NCBI GenBank assembly: GCA_030248065.1
Contig: JASAMV010007963.1
Coordinates: forward strand, 1-64,000
DNA: 64,000 nt
Source of the DNA: Rhynchonema sp. JSB1_4
Lineage: Eukaryota; Nematoda; Chromadorea; Monhysterida; Xyalidae
Direction: 5' to 3'
Made by a program: the position numbers and the translations under genes. The notes beneath the pieces were generated by a model. The model had not been told where the DNA came from and did not search any database. It was given only the letters and a program-made list of their open reading frames with translations. Within the stretch, counting starts at the first letter, position 1. Each line of letters opens with the position of its first letter. Of the stretch, positions 34,401 through 49,400 are shown one piece after another.

Positions 34401-37400
34401 GCTCGAAACATGCGTGCTACTTGATGGCTGCTGTTGCGATGAAACATTTGCTGTATACTTTGTTTGGACCGAGAATAAAATGAAAGACTTATGACACTTT
34501 GCCTGAGAAAATCAAACGAAAAAGGCCAAATTTTAAGGATTTCGAGTTTTTGTGATGGAATCGTTTTATGGGAAGGTAGTAACTCGTGTGCAAAATATTT
34601 TTTGGAAATTCCTTATTTAAGTCGAGATATGGCTTAATAAAGAAATTTTGCTTCTGGCGCCGTCGCACCCCAAGGCTAAAAAAATTAAAAAGTCCGTAAC
34701 TTTTGATAGGAGTGGAATTTTGATGCACTTTTTTTATTGGGTGGTAGACAATTGCAGCAGTGTGTCACACATTATGCTAGACCCTTTTGTGCATCACAGT
34801 GTGACCCACAATATTGAACAACAGTTTTAAAAAAATTTCATGTTTTTGGGTTACTTTGGGCTGTGGCAAAAGTTTGCCAGGTGATGACATTGCAAAGCGC
34901 TTGACCTTCGCAGATGCTCCAGGCGATTGTCTTTCAAAAACAATAAAATATAAAATCACAGGATCTATATCGGGCGCACAGCGTGACCTTGAAGTGCACC
35001 CCTAACATGAAAACGCGCCCTTGAGCGCGCGCCCAGCCAGTCAGCTTACCGCCGTGCGCGTGCGTTTTTTGCGTGCACACAAGCAAGTGGCTTGGCATAT
35101 ACTGTGCTAATTGTACAAATTTACTGTTTTGTTCGATTTTGAAGCGAAACAACATTTGTTCATTGCCCAGCATTTTCATTGTGTCGGTTCTACTGCTGTT
35201 TGTACCGCATCCTTTTTGTTATAATTGTTTTACCACTATGCTATTAATTTATCAACCTGCATTATTATTGTTTTGTGTTTGTAAAAAGTTTGGGTTTTTC
35301 TGCGTGAAAGTGGACTAACATTAGCATAAAATGAAATACAGATGGTGTTTGATGCGAGTCAATTGATCTGGCTTAATAATTTTTTGACATTCAAAATTAA
35401 ATTTCTTTTTGTTCGAAGTTCATACTAATATTTCCATACTTGTAACTCTTTCATTTATAGGAGTAGGCGTTTTTCAAATGTTACAGTAGTTGCAATGATC
35501 AACAATGGGTCTACTGTCAGTTTGCTATGCGGTGTACGAGACTAGATACATGAAATCAAGAAGGAACAAAAGTTTGAATAAAGGAAATCCGAGTAACAAG
35601 TCGTTACAGAAGAACAGAAATCCACATGTGGCTGTAGAGTCTGTTGATTCTCATATTCGAAAACATTCACTCAAATACAATTTAGATCAAATCATCAATG
35701 CGACGCAGATTTCTGCGAACGTTCATCGCACCACGAGTACACACGGAGTGCACCGAGTATGAGATACAGATAACTGCCCAGATGCGCAATGTACTTAGAA
35801 ATACTACGTATACTCAGGTACTCCCAGCAAAAGAAAGCATGCATTCGACCCGCCAGGTACTCCATAACGTGGTTGGATTCGGAACGGAGCGGTTCGCCAT
35901 GTGCTGCGGTGGCGATTTCTTGCCAGACTTGGCCACGATCACTCAAGTAGGCAATCGCTTCATTGACATGGTCCTGGCCGATGACTTCCTGAATGAGAAA
36001 TTGGGGAAGTGAAACGTACGTTTCGATGACTGTTTACACGTTGTCCTACTGATATTTCATATGCAGAGAGGCAGCGCAACTGTCGCAACATTTAGGCTTG
36101 ACTGAATTTCAAATACCTACAAAACGTCACGTGAACGCAAGCAAAGCAAAGAATAGGACCACACAATACCAAACTGTTGATGATGATTCGAAACCGTCGG
36201 TGCAGCCGACAAGAATATAAACTGTGCTGCTCAACATGCGGTCAGGTGTGAGAGAACAATTATGAGCCTGCGAATGATTGCGTAGATAAGAAGAAAGTGA
36301 AACCCAGGTCAAATCCATAAAGGCCGGCGTCATCGAAGATCAACGGCTGATAGCGGAAATCGTGCGTCGTGTTGGTGATGAGGAAAGGCGACGTCTTCGT
36401 GTCGGGCACACTGAGCTGACCGGTGATCTGAATAAATCCGTATTTATGGTAACATGGTCACCCAGTGAGTCGGATCGGAGTTGGATCGGAATGTAGGTGC
36501 TGCACGTGTTGTTGTTCATGGGCAAAAGGCTGGAAATTGCTAACAATTGGTATTTTGACAATAAAAAGAAATTGTTCCATTCTGTACGATAAAAAGGTGA
36601 CAGGAAAATATGTGACATCGACTGACTGATATGAGAATGCCCCTATCATACGACGCACCCTGATCAAGTGAGAGAAAGTGAACGCATCAAAAGCACATCT
36701 GGTCTTTCATTTCTGCGTCACTTGATTTCGTCTCCAACTTGTGTTTGCACTTTGGCTTTTCGTTTTAGCCTTTTTACGTAAACCAAGGAATCAAAATAAC
36801 TAGGAAATGAGTTTGTTCAACTTAGTTGCGTGTTAAACGAAAAATTGGCTGACAAAACTGACTGACGTGACAATAGCTGAGCAAATATGAGTAAAGTACA
36901 ACATTTTTATTACAATACTTGCTTTAGTTAGATAGTATACTGTTTATCGGTAAAACTGAATCGATTTGAATTTGGTGTCACATAGCTTTCAGCATCCGAT
37001 GCGTCGTGCAAGTGATACCGTCCCATGATGATCCGATACCAGTCGAGAAGTGGACAGATCCAGAAACAGGCAAGGAGACCGGTGACTACACATTCCCCGG
37101 TGGTCACTACGTTGCGTTTGTGCCATGCGAATCGGGCGGTTGGTTCGAGCTTGACAATTTGGCACGAAACCAAAGCACATCACCGATAATGAAGCAAATG
37201 AGCGATTTTTTGACACGTTGAAGGATGTGGTTCTGATATTTTTTGAAAAGAATATGCTGTGATTATGTTTTGCGCTAAAATTTGAAACTGCTGTTTCTTA
37301 TGCATCCTATACATGCATGCAAAAACATCCAAATTCTGATTTAAAGTGCGTCACACTATGCTTGTTGCCTGAAATTGTATTGTCACAGGTGTACTAATGT

Positions 37401-40400
37401 ATTACACGCATTATTATGAAATTGAATTAGTTTTACAAGTTTGAAACCACGTAGAGATCTACGTCGTAGATCATTAGGCTGAAAATAAAATATTTGAAGA
37501 TAAAATGCACTTTCAGTAACCAATGAACCGTCTACATTGTATCGCAGCACTGCCAGTGACCTTGGTTTACATACCGTATGCAACAAGTGGACGCACAAAA
37601 ATAAAACCATTACTCAACAGTATCACATTGTTAGAATGTAATCTGCATTCTTTAGCGTTGATTAATGTTGTTTCACTTCAAAATCGAACAAAACAGTAAA
37701 TTTGTACAATTAGCACAGTGTATGCTAAGCCACTTGCTTGTGTGCACGCAAAAAACGCACGCGCACGGCGGTAAGCTGACTGGCTGGGCGCGCGCTCAAG
37801 GGGGCGTTTTCATGTTAGGGGTGCACTTCAAGGTCACGCTGTGTGCCCGATATAGATCCTGTGAATTTATTTTTATTGTTTTTGAAAGACAATCGTCTGG
37901 AGCATCTGCGAAGGTCAAGCGCTTTGCAATGTCATCACCTGGCAAACTTTTGCCACAGCCCAAAGTGACCCAAAAACAAGAAATTTTTTTCAAACTGTTG
38001 TTCAATATTTTGGGTCACACTTTGATGCACAAAAGGGTCTAGCATAATGTGTGGTACACTGCTGCAATTTTCTACCACCCAATGAAAAAGTGCATCAAAA
38101 TTCCACTCCTATCAAAAGTTACGGACTTTTTAATTTTTTTAGCCTTGGGGTGCGACGGCGCCAGAAGCAAAATTTCTTTATTAAGCCATATCTCGACTTA
38201 AATACGGAATTTTCGAAAAATATTTTGCACACGAATTACTACCTACCCATTGAATGATTCTATCACAAAAACCCGAAATCCTTAAAATTTGACCCCAACT
38301 GCCTGTAAGCGCTCGATTTTCTCAGGCAAAGTGTCTTATACAAAAGGAGACTTTGCTGTTTTTTAGCCCTGCATTTTGACCGCAGGCCCAATTTCGGGCA
38401 GCAGATTGCTCGACATATTCTTGAGACATCGATGGGACAAACATCTTATGTATACATATGTATGTATATTGTGTACCTGCATCTATCTTGACCATTCAAA
38501 GTTTTCTATCTGTATTTGACGTTATGTGCTTTATGAGCGTTTATATTGTGTGGTCAGCGCTGTTGAGCATGGCAACATTATGCCGAAGTTGTCTTCATGC
38601 GGAGGTGTGTTACTGTCAGTATACTGTAGCAAGGTGCTAATCTACTCTATTTTGAAGAATGTTGTTCTGACTCGGGAAACTTGGCCGTTACACTGTTCAA
38701 CTCATATTTATTCCAGACAATTCACACCACAGGGACAAAACGAAAAAAGCCTTACCAACAAAAGCAACAAAATTAGCTACTGTATACATGCATCCAAGAC
38801 TTGAGGCACTTTCATGTCCCAACCAACCAAACAGAAAAGCTTCTGAAAACTATGTAGTTTGCAGAATTAGCGTTGGCGTTAATTCACGGAAAAACCCTCT
38901 GAAAATATCGTGATGTAACTTAAAAGAAAGTAGGGACACTAAATATCGAAAAGCCCCTGAAAACATCTGTTAGCCAGTTTAGATGATGATGACCGCAAAA
39001 TAAGTTTTGCAGATAAATGATGCCAAACACTATGCAGTTATGCCTACATCAAGCTTCGAAAACAGCGCGCATCACTCATAGAATTGGGGATATGATTGTG
39101 ATAATAGTCACTAAAGGATGATGTTTTGTTGTTCTTTGCTCACATACAAACAGAAAAAACTGATTTGCGAGACTGAGACTCTGTTCTTGGATGGAATCAT
39201 ACACATACAGTAGTTCAGATGACTGCTCGTTCATGAAGTCAAGTTCTCACAAAGTAAAAGTGAGAAAGAGTAAAATGTTGGCGTTACTGGATTCCTGAGA
39301 AAATTTGAGTCCGATAAGGGTGGTATCTCCAAGCGAATGTGCAAGACCAGAAGGAATATTGCGTGCACCGGTGCACGTTCCTTGGTCGTGTCCATATTCG
39401 CCAGCTACGGCACGCTTCAAAATGAATAACAATTTTTCAGATCTTCACCAAAAAAGAGAGTGTAATCCGCTCTCTGTCAACGTCGATCGACATCCTACGA
39501 CTGTTAATACGAAATCCAGTTTGTCAGAAACAGAAAGCAGGTGCTGTGCAGTAAAATGCTCATTGGCCCTGGTTTCAGACAAAATTTGTGTCCGGGAAGA
39601 CTACTTTTAGGTCACCTTATAGGAACAAACGAGTGTGCCAGATCCAGAAGTAAAGATTCTCTGGTTGTGTTATGTGGTATAGCAGTATGGTATGGTACCA
39701 CCAACTCAGCGCAGGAACACACATCAGCACATGAACGTGCGCGATGTGTTCCTGATCTTCAAAGTTCTTTTGGGTCTGAAAGCGTGGCTGTTGGCTTTTC
39801 TCAGCTTTGCTTATTCAATTTATTTGCGCCACATTGCGAACCTTCTGAAAACACCGTTAGAATGCATATGTACATCGGTGATATTCGTTAATATTATAAG
39901 CATATAATTTACTTGTGTGCACACACGAGCAACAAGTCATCACACAAGTAAACGTGTCCATCCCATGACGTCCACTACCCATTATGCACCCAAAACCGGA
40001 TAAAAAATTAGAACCGGCTCTAAATGGCCTTTTCCGGTTTCCGGTCGCCGGAAAACGGATTTGAATTAGGGCGAAAACCGGAAACCGGATGATTGTGAAA
40101 GCAACTTCCGGATTCCGGAAACCGGAAAAAACATTTAGGGAAACCGGATTTGAAGCCAATTCCGGTAACCGGAAACCGGATTCCGGAAACCGGATGATTG
40201 TGAAAGCGGCCTTTAGAACCATGCGCTTGTCCGATTCATGGGGTCGCTGTGGGAATTCGTCTTTGGAACATTTTCTTGTTTCATTTTTTGAGCTCGATGC
40301 CTGATTTTCACGGAGCCGAGCGACTACAGCAGATTGAACTTTGTTCCTTGCAGTCGACATTCGGAGGTGAATTTCTGAATGAAATCTTCGAAGTTCGACC

Positions 40401-43400
40401 TCATTGTCTTTTCAAAACATGTTACTTCAGATGTCTTCTTGTCGTTTCTGCAGTAATATTGGTGTGTGGCACACCAAAAATGTATAATGTCGCGCCCCCT
40501 TTAAAAGCGGACATGTTCCGAAAAACGTTCAGAAACCGCCACCACTTTTACGCAAAAACGTTCTCGAAAGGGTCTCTGAAGAACCACACGAACGCAAAAC
40601 TCGACGGAATCTGTCTGGTATTTCAAAATAACTCGCAAAAACTGTTTTATTGTAAACAGCGTGCACAACATGCCACGTACATTTCCCAAACAAACGTGCA
40701 ACAAAACAAATACAAACTAGAAACTTTGCGGGTACACTTATTTTAAGACTTTTCAGACTACTCAGTTTCAAATCTGTTTCGTACGACGCAGCGCGACCAG
40801 GAGCGAATCACCGTAACTCACGTCAACGCACGAAACAGTTTCGGTGCACCAAAAAATGACTCAGATCTGGATCGATTGAGAACAAACTCACTTTCGCGTT
40901 TCCTTGTCACCGTGGGCGTCTTTTTGAATTGGTAGAACTCGACTTTGGGCATGAACGTCGCTAAAATGTAACGAAAACACCACCGCATTACAACATTCAC
41001 AATGCAGAATGGGTAAAGTTTTAGCGTTATTTCGATTAAAAAAGAGAAACGAACATTGAACGTGCAATATCAGCGAGAAAGCAAGCCAAACGTCACTCAG
41101 TTGATCTGTTAGATAACAAACCACAAAGGGAATTTGGGAGCCAGATGCAAACGCTGATGGCTCGAAAAAAAATCAGCAGTGCAAAATACATTTCGTTGTC
41201 AATAATGTACGGATTTTCTAGGTTACCCAATCTTGAATCTTTCAAGCCAAAACTGTTCAAATTAGGTGCTGTTAGTCAAAATTTCTCACGGCACTCTGAG
41301 ATATATGCAGGCAGTGCAACACTTGCCCGTGCGTTGCACGCGACGAAACGGAAACTTTTTGTTCCAATCAAAAATGTTCAGTGAGCTGGTGCGCCCTGCA
41401 GGTGGGAATATAAAATGTGCCGGCAGAAACACAAAGAAAGTAAAAATGAACAAACTAGACTCAGAGGGGGAAGCTCGTGGTTGAATCGAAATTAACACCA
41501 GAAATTAAAGAAAAAACTGCTGCGTTCTGTGGGATCTGGCAAAATAGGGGCTAACAAATTTGAGAAAAAGACAGACTGTAATCTAGTACTACATCAGAAC
41601 GCGAAGCCACACTAACACAACAACAACTATCTAATTTCTAGCCAAAAAATGAATTCTGGCACTAGATTATTAAAAAAAAACTAAAAAAGCCGCAAAACGT
41701 ACTGATATCGATGCCACATGTTTTTGAAGGCGAGGGCAGTGCTTCGTCACCCATCCCGAACCGGTCCGCGGGTAATCGCATCACCGCATTGTTATTGGGT
41801 CCGACCGACTCCGGTCCGGGCCCGGTCCGATGCGGGCCTCGTTCGATTTGACTAGTTGACGCCGACATAACGTTCTGCAAATCTTTTGTCAATGCTTTTG
41901 CATGATCGAAATGACAAAAAATGAGAATACAAAACTATAACAGAAATGTTTCGAAGTATCAAGATGAACGCAAGGTAAGTTTCGGAAGACCATTGTATTA
42001 CAAGATTCATATCGCCTAACCGAATGAATGAAAGGAAATGGTATAGTTCGTCCATCAGCTCATGTCACTTTGTGATGCTGCTGGCCGTCTTGTTCCCTTC
42101 CTCCACATTCTAATGAAAGAGAAATTGAGTTTCCGAAAAAAATTATTTTTGCAACTAAATTGCTGTTCTTATGAAATCGACGTGTTTTATCGAATTTAAT
42201 TTAATTTAATTTTAAATTTGATCGAATTCAATCTTTTTCGACACATTTTATTATTTTTTTAGTTTTTTATGCAAAATCGCTCACTATCACTTTCTCTTTG
42301 ATTAGAACGAGGAGGATGGGAACAAACCAGCCAGCAGCAACACAAGTGCCATGAGCTGGTGGACGGACTATAATGAAAACATTCTACACACCGAACAAAC
42401 GAAATTGTAAACGAGCAGTTTCAATCAACGTGAAACCAAAACCACAAAAGCAGCTCAAAATTGACCAAGTCCCATCCCAACCGTTGTTCGCACACTCAAA
42501 TGTTCCGTGTGCAGCTGTTGGCCGACTTGATCGGGATTTTTGGCCGCAGCCGCAATCAATTGCCGGGCACGAAGCTTCTGCTGCCGACGCTGGGCATCGA
42601 ACTCTTCCTAAAAAGTGGGACAGAATTTATTCTTGGCCGAGTCAACCAGAGTGCAGTAGCATTAGCATTGCAGGCTGGCAGCGCGGCAAAATCGAAGTTT
42701 ACAACGAAACAGGCAACAAAACTGGGTTGAGTTGCCGATTTTTACGTTTGGGGGCAAGACGCTTTTTATATTAAGGTTTCAGTCATGTAGTTTTCAAATT
42801 TCTCAAAATCCTCTCGCGCAACAATGAAAAAATAGTTACTCCAAAATTTTTTGCACAAGTTATTTCTTCCCGTATGTTGTCCACCCGTTGCCTCATTTTA
42901 CAAAAGAGGGGTCATCAGAACACCAACCAATCCCCCAAAACATTCAAACCCAACCGACCTCAATATTGGTTGGTGTCGGTTCATTGTAATCATGGTATCC
43001 GTCCTGATGCACTACACCCTTCTTATCCTCGTCATCGTGCGACAACTGACTCAACAATTCTCGGGCGCGACGCTGTAGATCCACTTTACGCCCGCTGTCA
43101 GCGCTCAATGTACCACTGGTGGATGGCTCGCACGCCTAGCAAACAACGGTGTTTGTTGACCGGCGAGAACGTTGACTCTTTTGGAATTTATTTTTTTTTA
43201 AAAATAGTGGTTTTGTCGAATTTTTGTGCTCTGATTTGATGTGATGAACGAATTCACAGCCGATATTGGTTGCACAATGACTTTATCAGAATTGGTCAAT
43301 TTTTTTCCCTGAATCGTAAAGAGGGAAAGTGACGGGGTGGTGACGTTGCGTTGCTTGATCGCACACAACGAATGCAGTCAGTAAAATGTTTCAGACCCGC

Positions 43401-46400
43401 AGCAACGTGGGTACCCTGCTGGATTATTTTCAGGTCAAAATGTTTTGTGAGAATCACAAATAGCACAGTGGCTAAGAGTGACTGAACGTGAAAATCAGGA
43501 TTGATTTGATGAATTCTTATATGGTCATTGTGCGACCAATATCAATGAACAGCGCGAAGCTCTGATCACACACAGAGCCCGAAATGTTCCAAACAAACCA
43601 TTTAGCTGATCTATGAAAACAGGGCGATGATGATGACTATCCGCGACAAGTCAATAAAAACAAAAACCCTTTTCAATAACATCAAAACAGCACAATCAAC
43701 CCCTCACCCACCGGTAACTCAGGCAAATTCGGTTTTTTCGTTTCTTCCGGCTCCGAGTCAGACCCAAACGGATCCACGTACTCCTTACGCGACATCAACG
43801 GCGTGCCTTTAAGCTTCTTCAACGCTTCCTCTTGAGTGGGTAAGGGGGCTTTGGGGATGGGGCTTATGGCGGTAGCGGGAGGTTGCCCGGCGGAGGTCGA
43901 GGCTTGACAGGGTTCAGGCTCGAAAACCGGCTGAAAAGAAAACGGAACGGCCCAGTATTGTTGAAATAAAACGCTGATGCAGTGCAGGCTCCTTGCTGCA
44001 AGAATAGGTAAAGCAGTTGCTGTTCAACAGACATTCGACAAACAGTAGCTGCAAAGGATGCGAGAGTATGACAAAAGATTAGTTGTGAACATAATTCAAA
44101 AAATATATATGTTATTCTTTTTAGAGACCACGGTTATTAATAAATTCCCCATTACCGTAAGACAATAAATGACAGTAGTGCAAATTGAGAAAACCATTCC
44201 CACCTCATCATCATCCGCAGGTAACTCTTCATCTCTCTTCCTTGACAATTCTTCAAGTTCGGCCAGCACTTTGGCATCATTTGATGACAGCGATATCAGT
44301 GAGGTTGTTGGGGCCCGCTCTCTTGCCTGCCGAATAAATAAAAGTGCACATTTGTTTCGGGTTAAAGAGACAGGATCTCGTCTGGTCCCACTTGACCGCT
44401 GCGATGTTTTAAGCGACCTGGAAAACTGACCATGGTGGGTAGAAAAACCAAGCTGGACGACTTTCACTACGTGGAATGCACAACTCAGAATAAAAATTAA
44501 TCGCCGTAACGAAACAAAAAAACTGAAAATTGTCCAAGATCCTGCACTAACCGAATCGGATGTTTCTGTCGAGTTTCGTGTCTTCACAGCCGCGTCACCA
44601 ACTGATTTGGCCAGAGGCATGCCATTCATGGGTGTTTGCCCCACGCTCGCTCGGTTTTGCGCGCCGGTTAAAGCTGAATAATTTTTGGTTTTTATCGTCA
44701 AATCTATTATGATAATTGTAAAGTTTGACAATTTTGAGTGACCAAAAACAAAAAAATCCGCCCACCAGCTCTGAGCGAATGCACGTAGGTCATGACCGTG
44801 ATCTTGTCCGGAATGGCCATAATTAGCATATCGTTCACGTCGAGAATTCTGCAAAACATCACATGCTTGAATGAAGGGTTTATTCAATTTTTGTGCCTGA
44901 AAAGTTTTTTGGGACATAACATTCCGGCAGAAGCCTTGAACGAACTAGACTATTGAGAATATTATTTTCTTGTTTTCAACATCTCATCGTACGAAAACAT
45001 TTCTGGCCCAGCATAAATTCAGCTGTACCACAGCAACATAGCCGAATAAAATTGGGAGTAAAAGAGTCGCAAATTCACAAGCACAAGTTTCGAGCATACC
45101 GCTACCCCAATTTTGCCTCAAAGTTTGTGGCCACAAACGAATGGCCATCAGAGGGCGCTGGTCAAGATTGCGAACACCTTGTTGTGATCCTGATCTGTCT
45201 GGCTGGCCGAAAAAAAACGAAATTTTTCCGAGTGGCAACTTTTGAAAAAAAATCGAACCATGGAATTTGGGTCAACCGGCGACTTTCGTCGTTGGCCATG
45301 ATTTTGAAAACCTTGTTCGGCTGAAAACAAAACCAAACACCCACCGAGGCACGCCCATCTGTGCTCCCGCATTGAACGCTTTCTCGCAATTGCCCTTGAT
45401 ATCATTGGACCGACACGTGTTGAAATCGAGTAGATCGGGTCGATACCTAAAAATTTGGCAATTAATTTTTTTTGTCAAAACCATCCAGTAATCCATTGTT
45501 GTTGTTGTTGTTGTTGTTGCTGCTGTTGTCGGTAGGTCAGTGCGGAACCACAATCCACAGTGGCTTTTACACGTCCGGATAAATCAAATTGAACAGTTTA
45601 GGATTAAATAAAAATAAACTAAATTTTTCATCCACAGTGAATGCGATAAGCACAAAACACATATATCAACTGACCGATCAATAAGCGCGCAGAATGCCAT
45701 ACCGTTGCGCCAACTTGAGCTGGAAATAACAAAAAAATGAAAATATCTCGTTTTCCGCGCATCGAAATCCACAAAGTTCGACATCAAACTTGGTGATCGG
45801 GTCGGTCCAACTGGTATAAAATAGGTTGTTTGCAACAACTTTGACACTTTTTCAGAAGAGTTCAAAATTAAATCAGCCGTGCAATTTTTATGGAAAAATA
45901 TATTTCACTGAAAAAAAACGGTTTCTTGCCAGTTTTTTTGTAAAAAAATGTTTATTTCATCTGCAACTATATGACTAAGTGGGCCGATCCGATCACCAAG
46001 TTCGATATCCACCAGAATCTCAAACAACCCCCACCTGAAATTCGATATTTTCACACCCCGGTAACCGACGACCGATTTCTGACACCAACCCAACAGATCT
46101 TCGCTCGAATCAACTGTCGGTGTATTTGGTTGGGGTTGGTTTGGTTCGTTGGATAGTTGAGCATCAGAAAGACGACTTTGCTGAAAATATTTGCTGCGTT
46201 TTTTTCTTGGGTTTGATTGACACGTGGTTTGCCGTTTAAATTCAGACTACACGGTGGAAGATGTGGCCATCAACTGTTGAAGATGTCTCGTGACATTTAC
46301 CAGCCGACCAAAACATTTTAACGCAAATTACTAAACGGCACTAGCGGCCAACACCAACCTGAAAACCAGCGTTGTTCTCATTTTCAGAAAATCTGGCTGG

Positions 46401-49400
46401 TTCACGAAATTGGGGTTCCAGCGGTGGTTTCACAACGGCTGGCTTGGAAGCTTGATTATCTGAAAATAACTAATATCATGAAACTACAAAATGAATCGAC
46501 CCCAAAAACAACTTTCCAAAATTACTTCAAGTTAAAAAATACACTGTGTAACCAGTCTGAAACATCAGCCAACGAAGGCTGAGCGAGCACATAGCGAAAA
46601 GAAGACATACTCCCCCCAAAAATAGAGCAAAAAACACCGGAGCAAGCAAGCCCAGCGTTCCACAGTTCAAAAACAAGCACAGTAACACTACGCCAACATG
46701 AGCCCGATTTCGGACGTGGCAGGCCAGTGAAACATTCATACGTGGCTGCCGATTTGGGAAGTGTTACACGTTGTCGAATACAACGTCGTGCATGAGGATT
46801 TTCTCTTTCTATTCGTTTTGTAACCACACTACCTCCGAAATCGGGCTCGGGTTGCCGTAGTTTGCCTCTACATAGTAACCAAGAAGTCGACCGAAACACC
46901 AGCACAACAGAACAACAACAGACAAAACCAGCACAGTACCAGCGCCGGCGGCCAGCCTTGTGTCGCGCTCGTTTCGTCGGGGTGCTTCTCTCGTGTCGAA
47001 CGATGGTGTCGCGACCTTATGGTGGTCAGAAGGTCGGTATTCATTCACGGCGGGCTTGCCGGGTGAGGGGGTTCGTGGCTCGAGATCCGCCGCCACCCGG
47101 TCATACGCGCTGCCTGTTTGATGCGCCAGTCTCTCCATGTCAGATCGAATTTCGGCCAGTTTCACCAGCGTGTCCTCATTTTCTGGAAGGAAAATTCGGG
47201 AAATGTCTTTTACCAATGGAAAAAAACCGCCCGGAATGTGTTTTGCAGCCAACCAGCCAGACCAGACAACAGCACACACGCGGCCACACTCGGATAAAGA
47301 AAGTTTGAAATGAAAAGGCGAGAGAAATGTTTCGCGGCGTCTTAAAAGTCACGCGGCAAGTTTACATCAACGATAACAATTGGATTCGACGGGAAAACGA
47401 TTTAAAAATTTCACCCCTTCCATGAACATACAAACTGTAGAAGGCTGCTACTGCTACAGAGCATAAGAAAGCGGAATGTCAAAAAAACAATGCTTGAACA
47501 AATAAGCTAACCCCTGCTTTCATTCGCATAAAAAATGATGGACTTCCTTCACGCAGAAGACAGACACACGCACAAACGCACGGAGCAGTGTTACGGCTAC
47601 TTCTGACGAGGAGATACTGTCCCCTGAGGCCAAAAATAGGGGGAGCTACTGAACCTTCCATCTGACAATTTGGGGGCAAGACCCACCTTTCGGGGGGACG
47701 GACGGCTGGGGTGGGTTGGGCGCGCAGATTTTCTGAGGGGAATACCGTAACTGTACCACACTACTTTCGTTGGAAATGCATTTTATGGGTTAAAAACTGC
47801 ACAATTCGCGCGTAGCGCACATTTTGGCACTTCTAGTCGATTTTTGCCGAATTTTAGCCATTTTCTCACCAAAAAAGAACAATTTTGGGGTGAAAATAGG
47901 GGGAGACACTGTATCAGCGAGGGGTAGATACTGTACCTTTTGGAGGGTTCCCCGGCCACAGCACTGGCGCGGAAAGTAAATTACTGCATAATGGATGCAC
48001 GCAACGCAAGCAGGCTTCGGTATCTCCAAAACTATTAAAATATTTTTTTAAGTTCTTCTGTTCACAACTAATCTTTTGTCATACTCTCGCATCCTTGTGA
48101 GTACTTCAAGGCAATCTAAATTGAGTACGTCGAGTCAAGTATCTATCCTAACGGAGGTGTTGTGAAAAAATATGTTCATTTTTTTCTATCTGCCCATCTT
48201 AAAAAAATTTCGGTTGGATCTACTTTAAAAACACTTTTTTAAGTTTAAGAAAATTGTATCACGGCGAATAAAAAAATCCTGGAGATATTTGCAGAATGGG
48301 ATTGAAAATTTCAAGCATAGAAAAACAGCATAAGTTTATTCAACAATACGGTCAACCCAAGCTCACCCCATTGTGCATCATCGTTGTATTCCTCCGAAGT
48401 CGCTCGTGGTGCATCACTAGAACTGCCGTTATTGAGTAACGCGTCGCGTGTGCCTTGAAAAATCAGGCATCAATCTTTTTACATTCAGTGTGTCACTATT
48501 TCTTGGTTTGGTTTGCAATCTGCAGACTTCAGAGGGAAAGCGATAAACATTTCCCGGCTTTTCGCGCCAATTGTCAAACTTTCTATCAAAGTCGATTTTT
48601 CGCGCACAAACAATACAAGATGCAAGCAGGCAAGCATAGTTGGCAACAACTGCGAATAAAAATTGTAAATGACCAACATCGAAGCAGAACACCAACCAAA
48701 CTGACTAACCCGATGTGATGGGCACACCAATAGCGCTGCGATTGGCGGCCACTGAGATTGCACTAGCTTCAGATTGCATGTCGTCATCACTAAAAAACAT
48801 TGGAGAAAAATTAGTTATATGATTTCGCTTCGAGTTCAGAATTTTATCGATCTTGCAGGTTTGAATGTATGTTTTGCTACCACCACCGTACAGTGATGTA
48901 GTTGGTCCGAGCAAGAAAGCTAGCAAGCTGGAGGGGTCCGGCGCAAAAAGCTAGCTAGCTGGAGGGGTCCGGCGCAAAAAGCTAGCTAGCTAGCCGGGTA
49001 CCCGATTTGGGGGTAGGGGCCCAGAAGTCAAAAACAAGGGAATAAAAACTGGTCGAAATTATGCCAAAATCAGCCTTAAAATGCGTGTTTTTGTGCATGT
49101 GTGAGCAAAATTTGTGCGAATTTGACCATTTTGGCCCATAAAATGGTCATTTTGTCACTAAAATCAGCACTTTTTTGACATGATGACCGGAGCAAGAAAT
49201 GCTAGCTAGCAGTTGGGGGTGTATTACCCCCATACCCCCCAACCACATCACTGCCACCGTACGATCAACTTCACAGCCTCTAATATCGCTCAGTGGTGTT
49301 GTTGGTGGGGGGTTGGCCCCTTTGGTATGGGGTGTGGGAAATCGGCCCGGGGTATGGGAAATTTTTCACTTTTGGAACAAGCACCCTTAAGAAATGACTT

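Larger units (their letters stand above)
34493..38335. mobile_element. 3.8 kb inner element with about 670-bp inverted arms
   Basis: Arms at 34493-35155 and 37657-38335 are strongly similar in inverted orientation; both can be read as the same degenerate frame (GKLLPQPKVTQK, TQKTHAHGGKLTGW). Ends are GACACTTTGCCTGAGAAAAT, flanked by TTAT on both sides. The 2.5 kb between the arms contains several frames with splice-like borders but no recognised transposase. Confidence 0.8.
32840..40500. mobile_element. 7.7 kb element with long inverted arms and TTAA flanks
   Basis: The arms span about 32840-33480 and 40010-40500. Ends are AGGGGGCGCGACATTATACA and its complement, each flanked by TTAA (32836-32839 and 40501-40504). 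Arm landmarks include CATTTTTGGTGTG-like sequence, AAGAAGACATCTGAAGT, CAAGGAACAAAGTTCA and blocks of CCGGTTTCCGG. It lies wholly inside EHBP1 intron 21. It contains a second long-TIR element (34493-38335) and other insertions. TTAA flanks recall piggyBac-type transposition, but no transposase was recognised. Confidence 0.75.

Noticed and set aside
34777..38042. Similar frames in opposite orientation at 34777-35179 and 37665-38042
   Set aside because: They are the two inverted arms of one transposon; the frames lack starts, end at arm borders and are not conserved genes.
44096..44917. A 273-codon minus-strand open frame
   Set aside because: It runs through EHBP1 exons 13-15 and the introns between them; exon 13 is coded in another frame. 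The spliced model explains the region.
45487..45522. GTT trinucleotide run near 45490, considered as a microsatellite of note
   Set aside because: An ordinary short simple repeat in an intron; no functional context.
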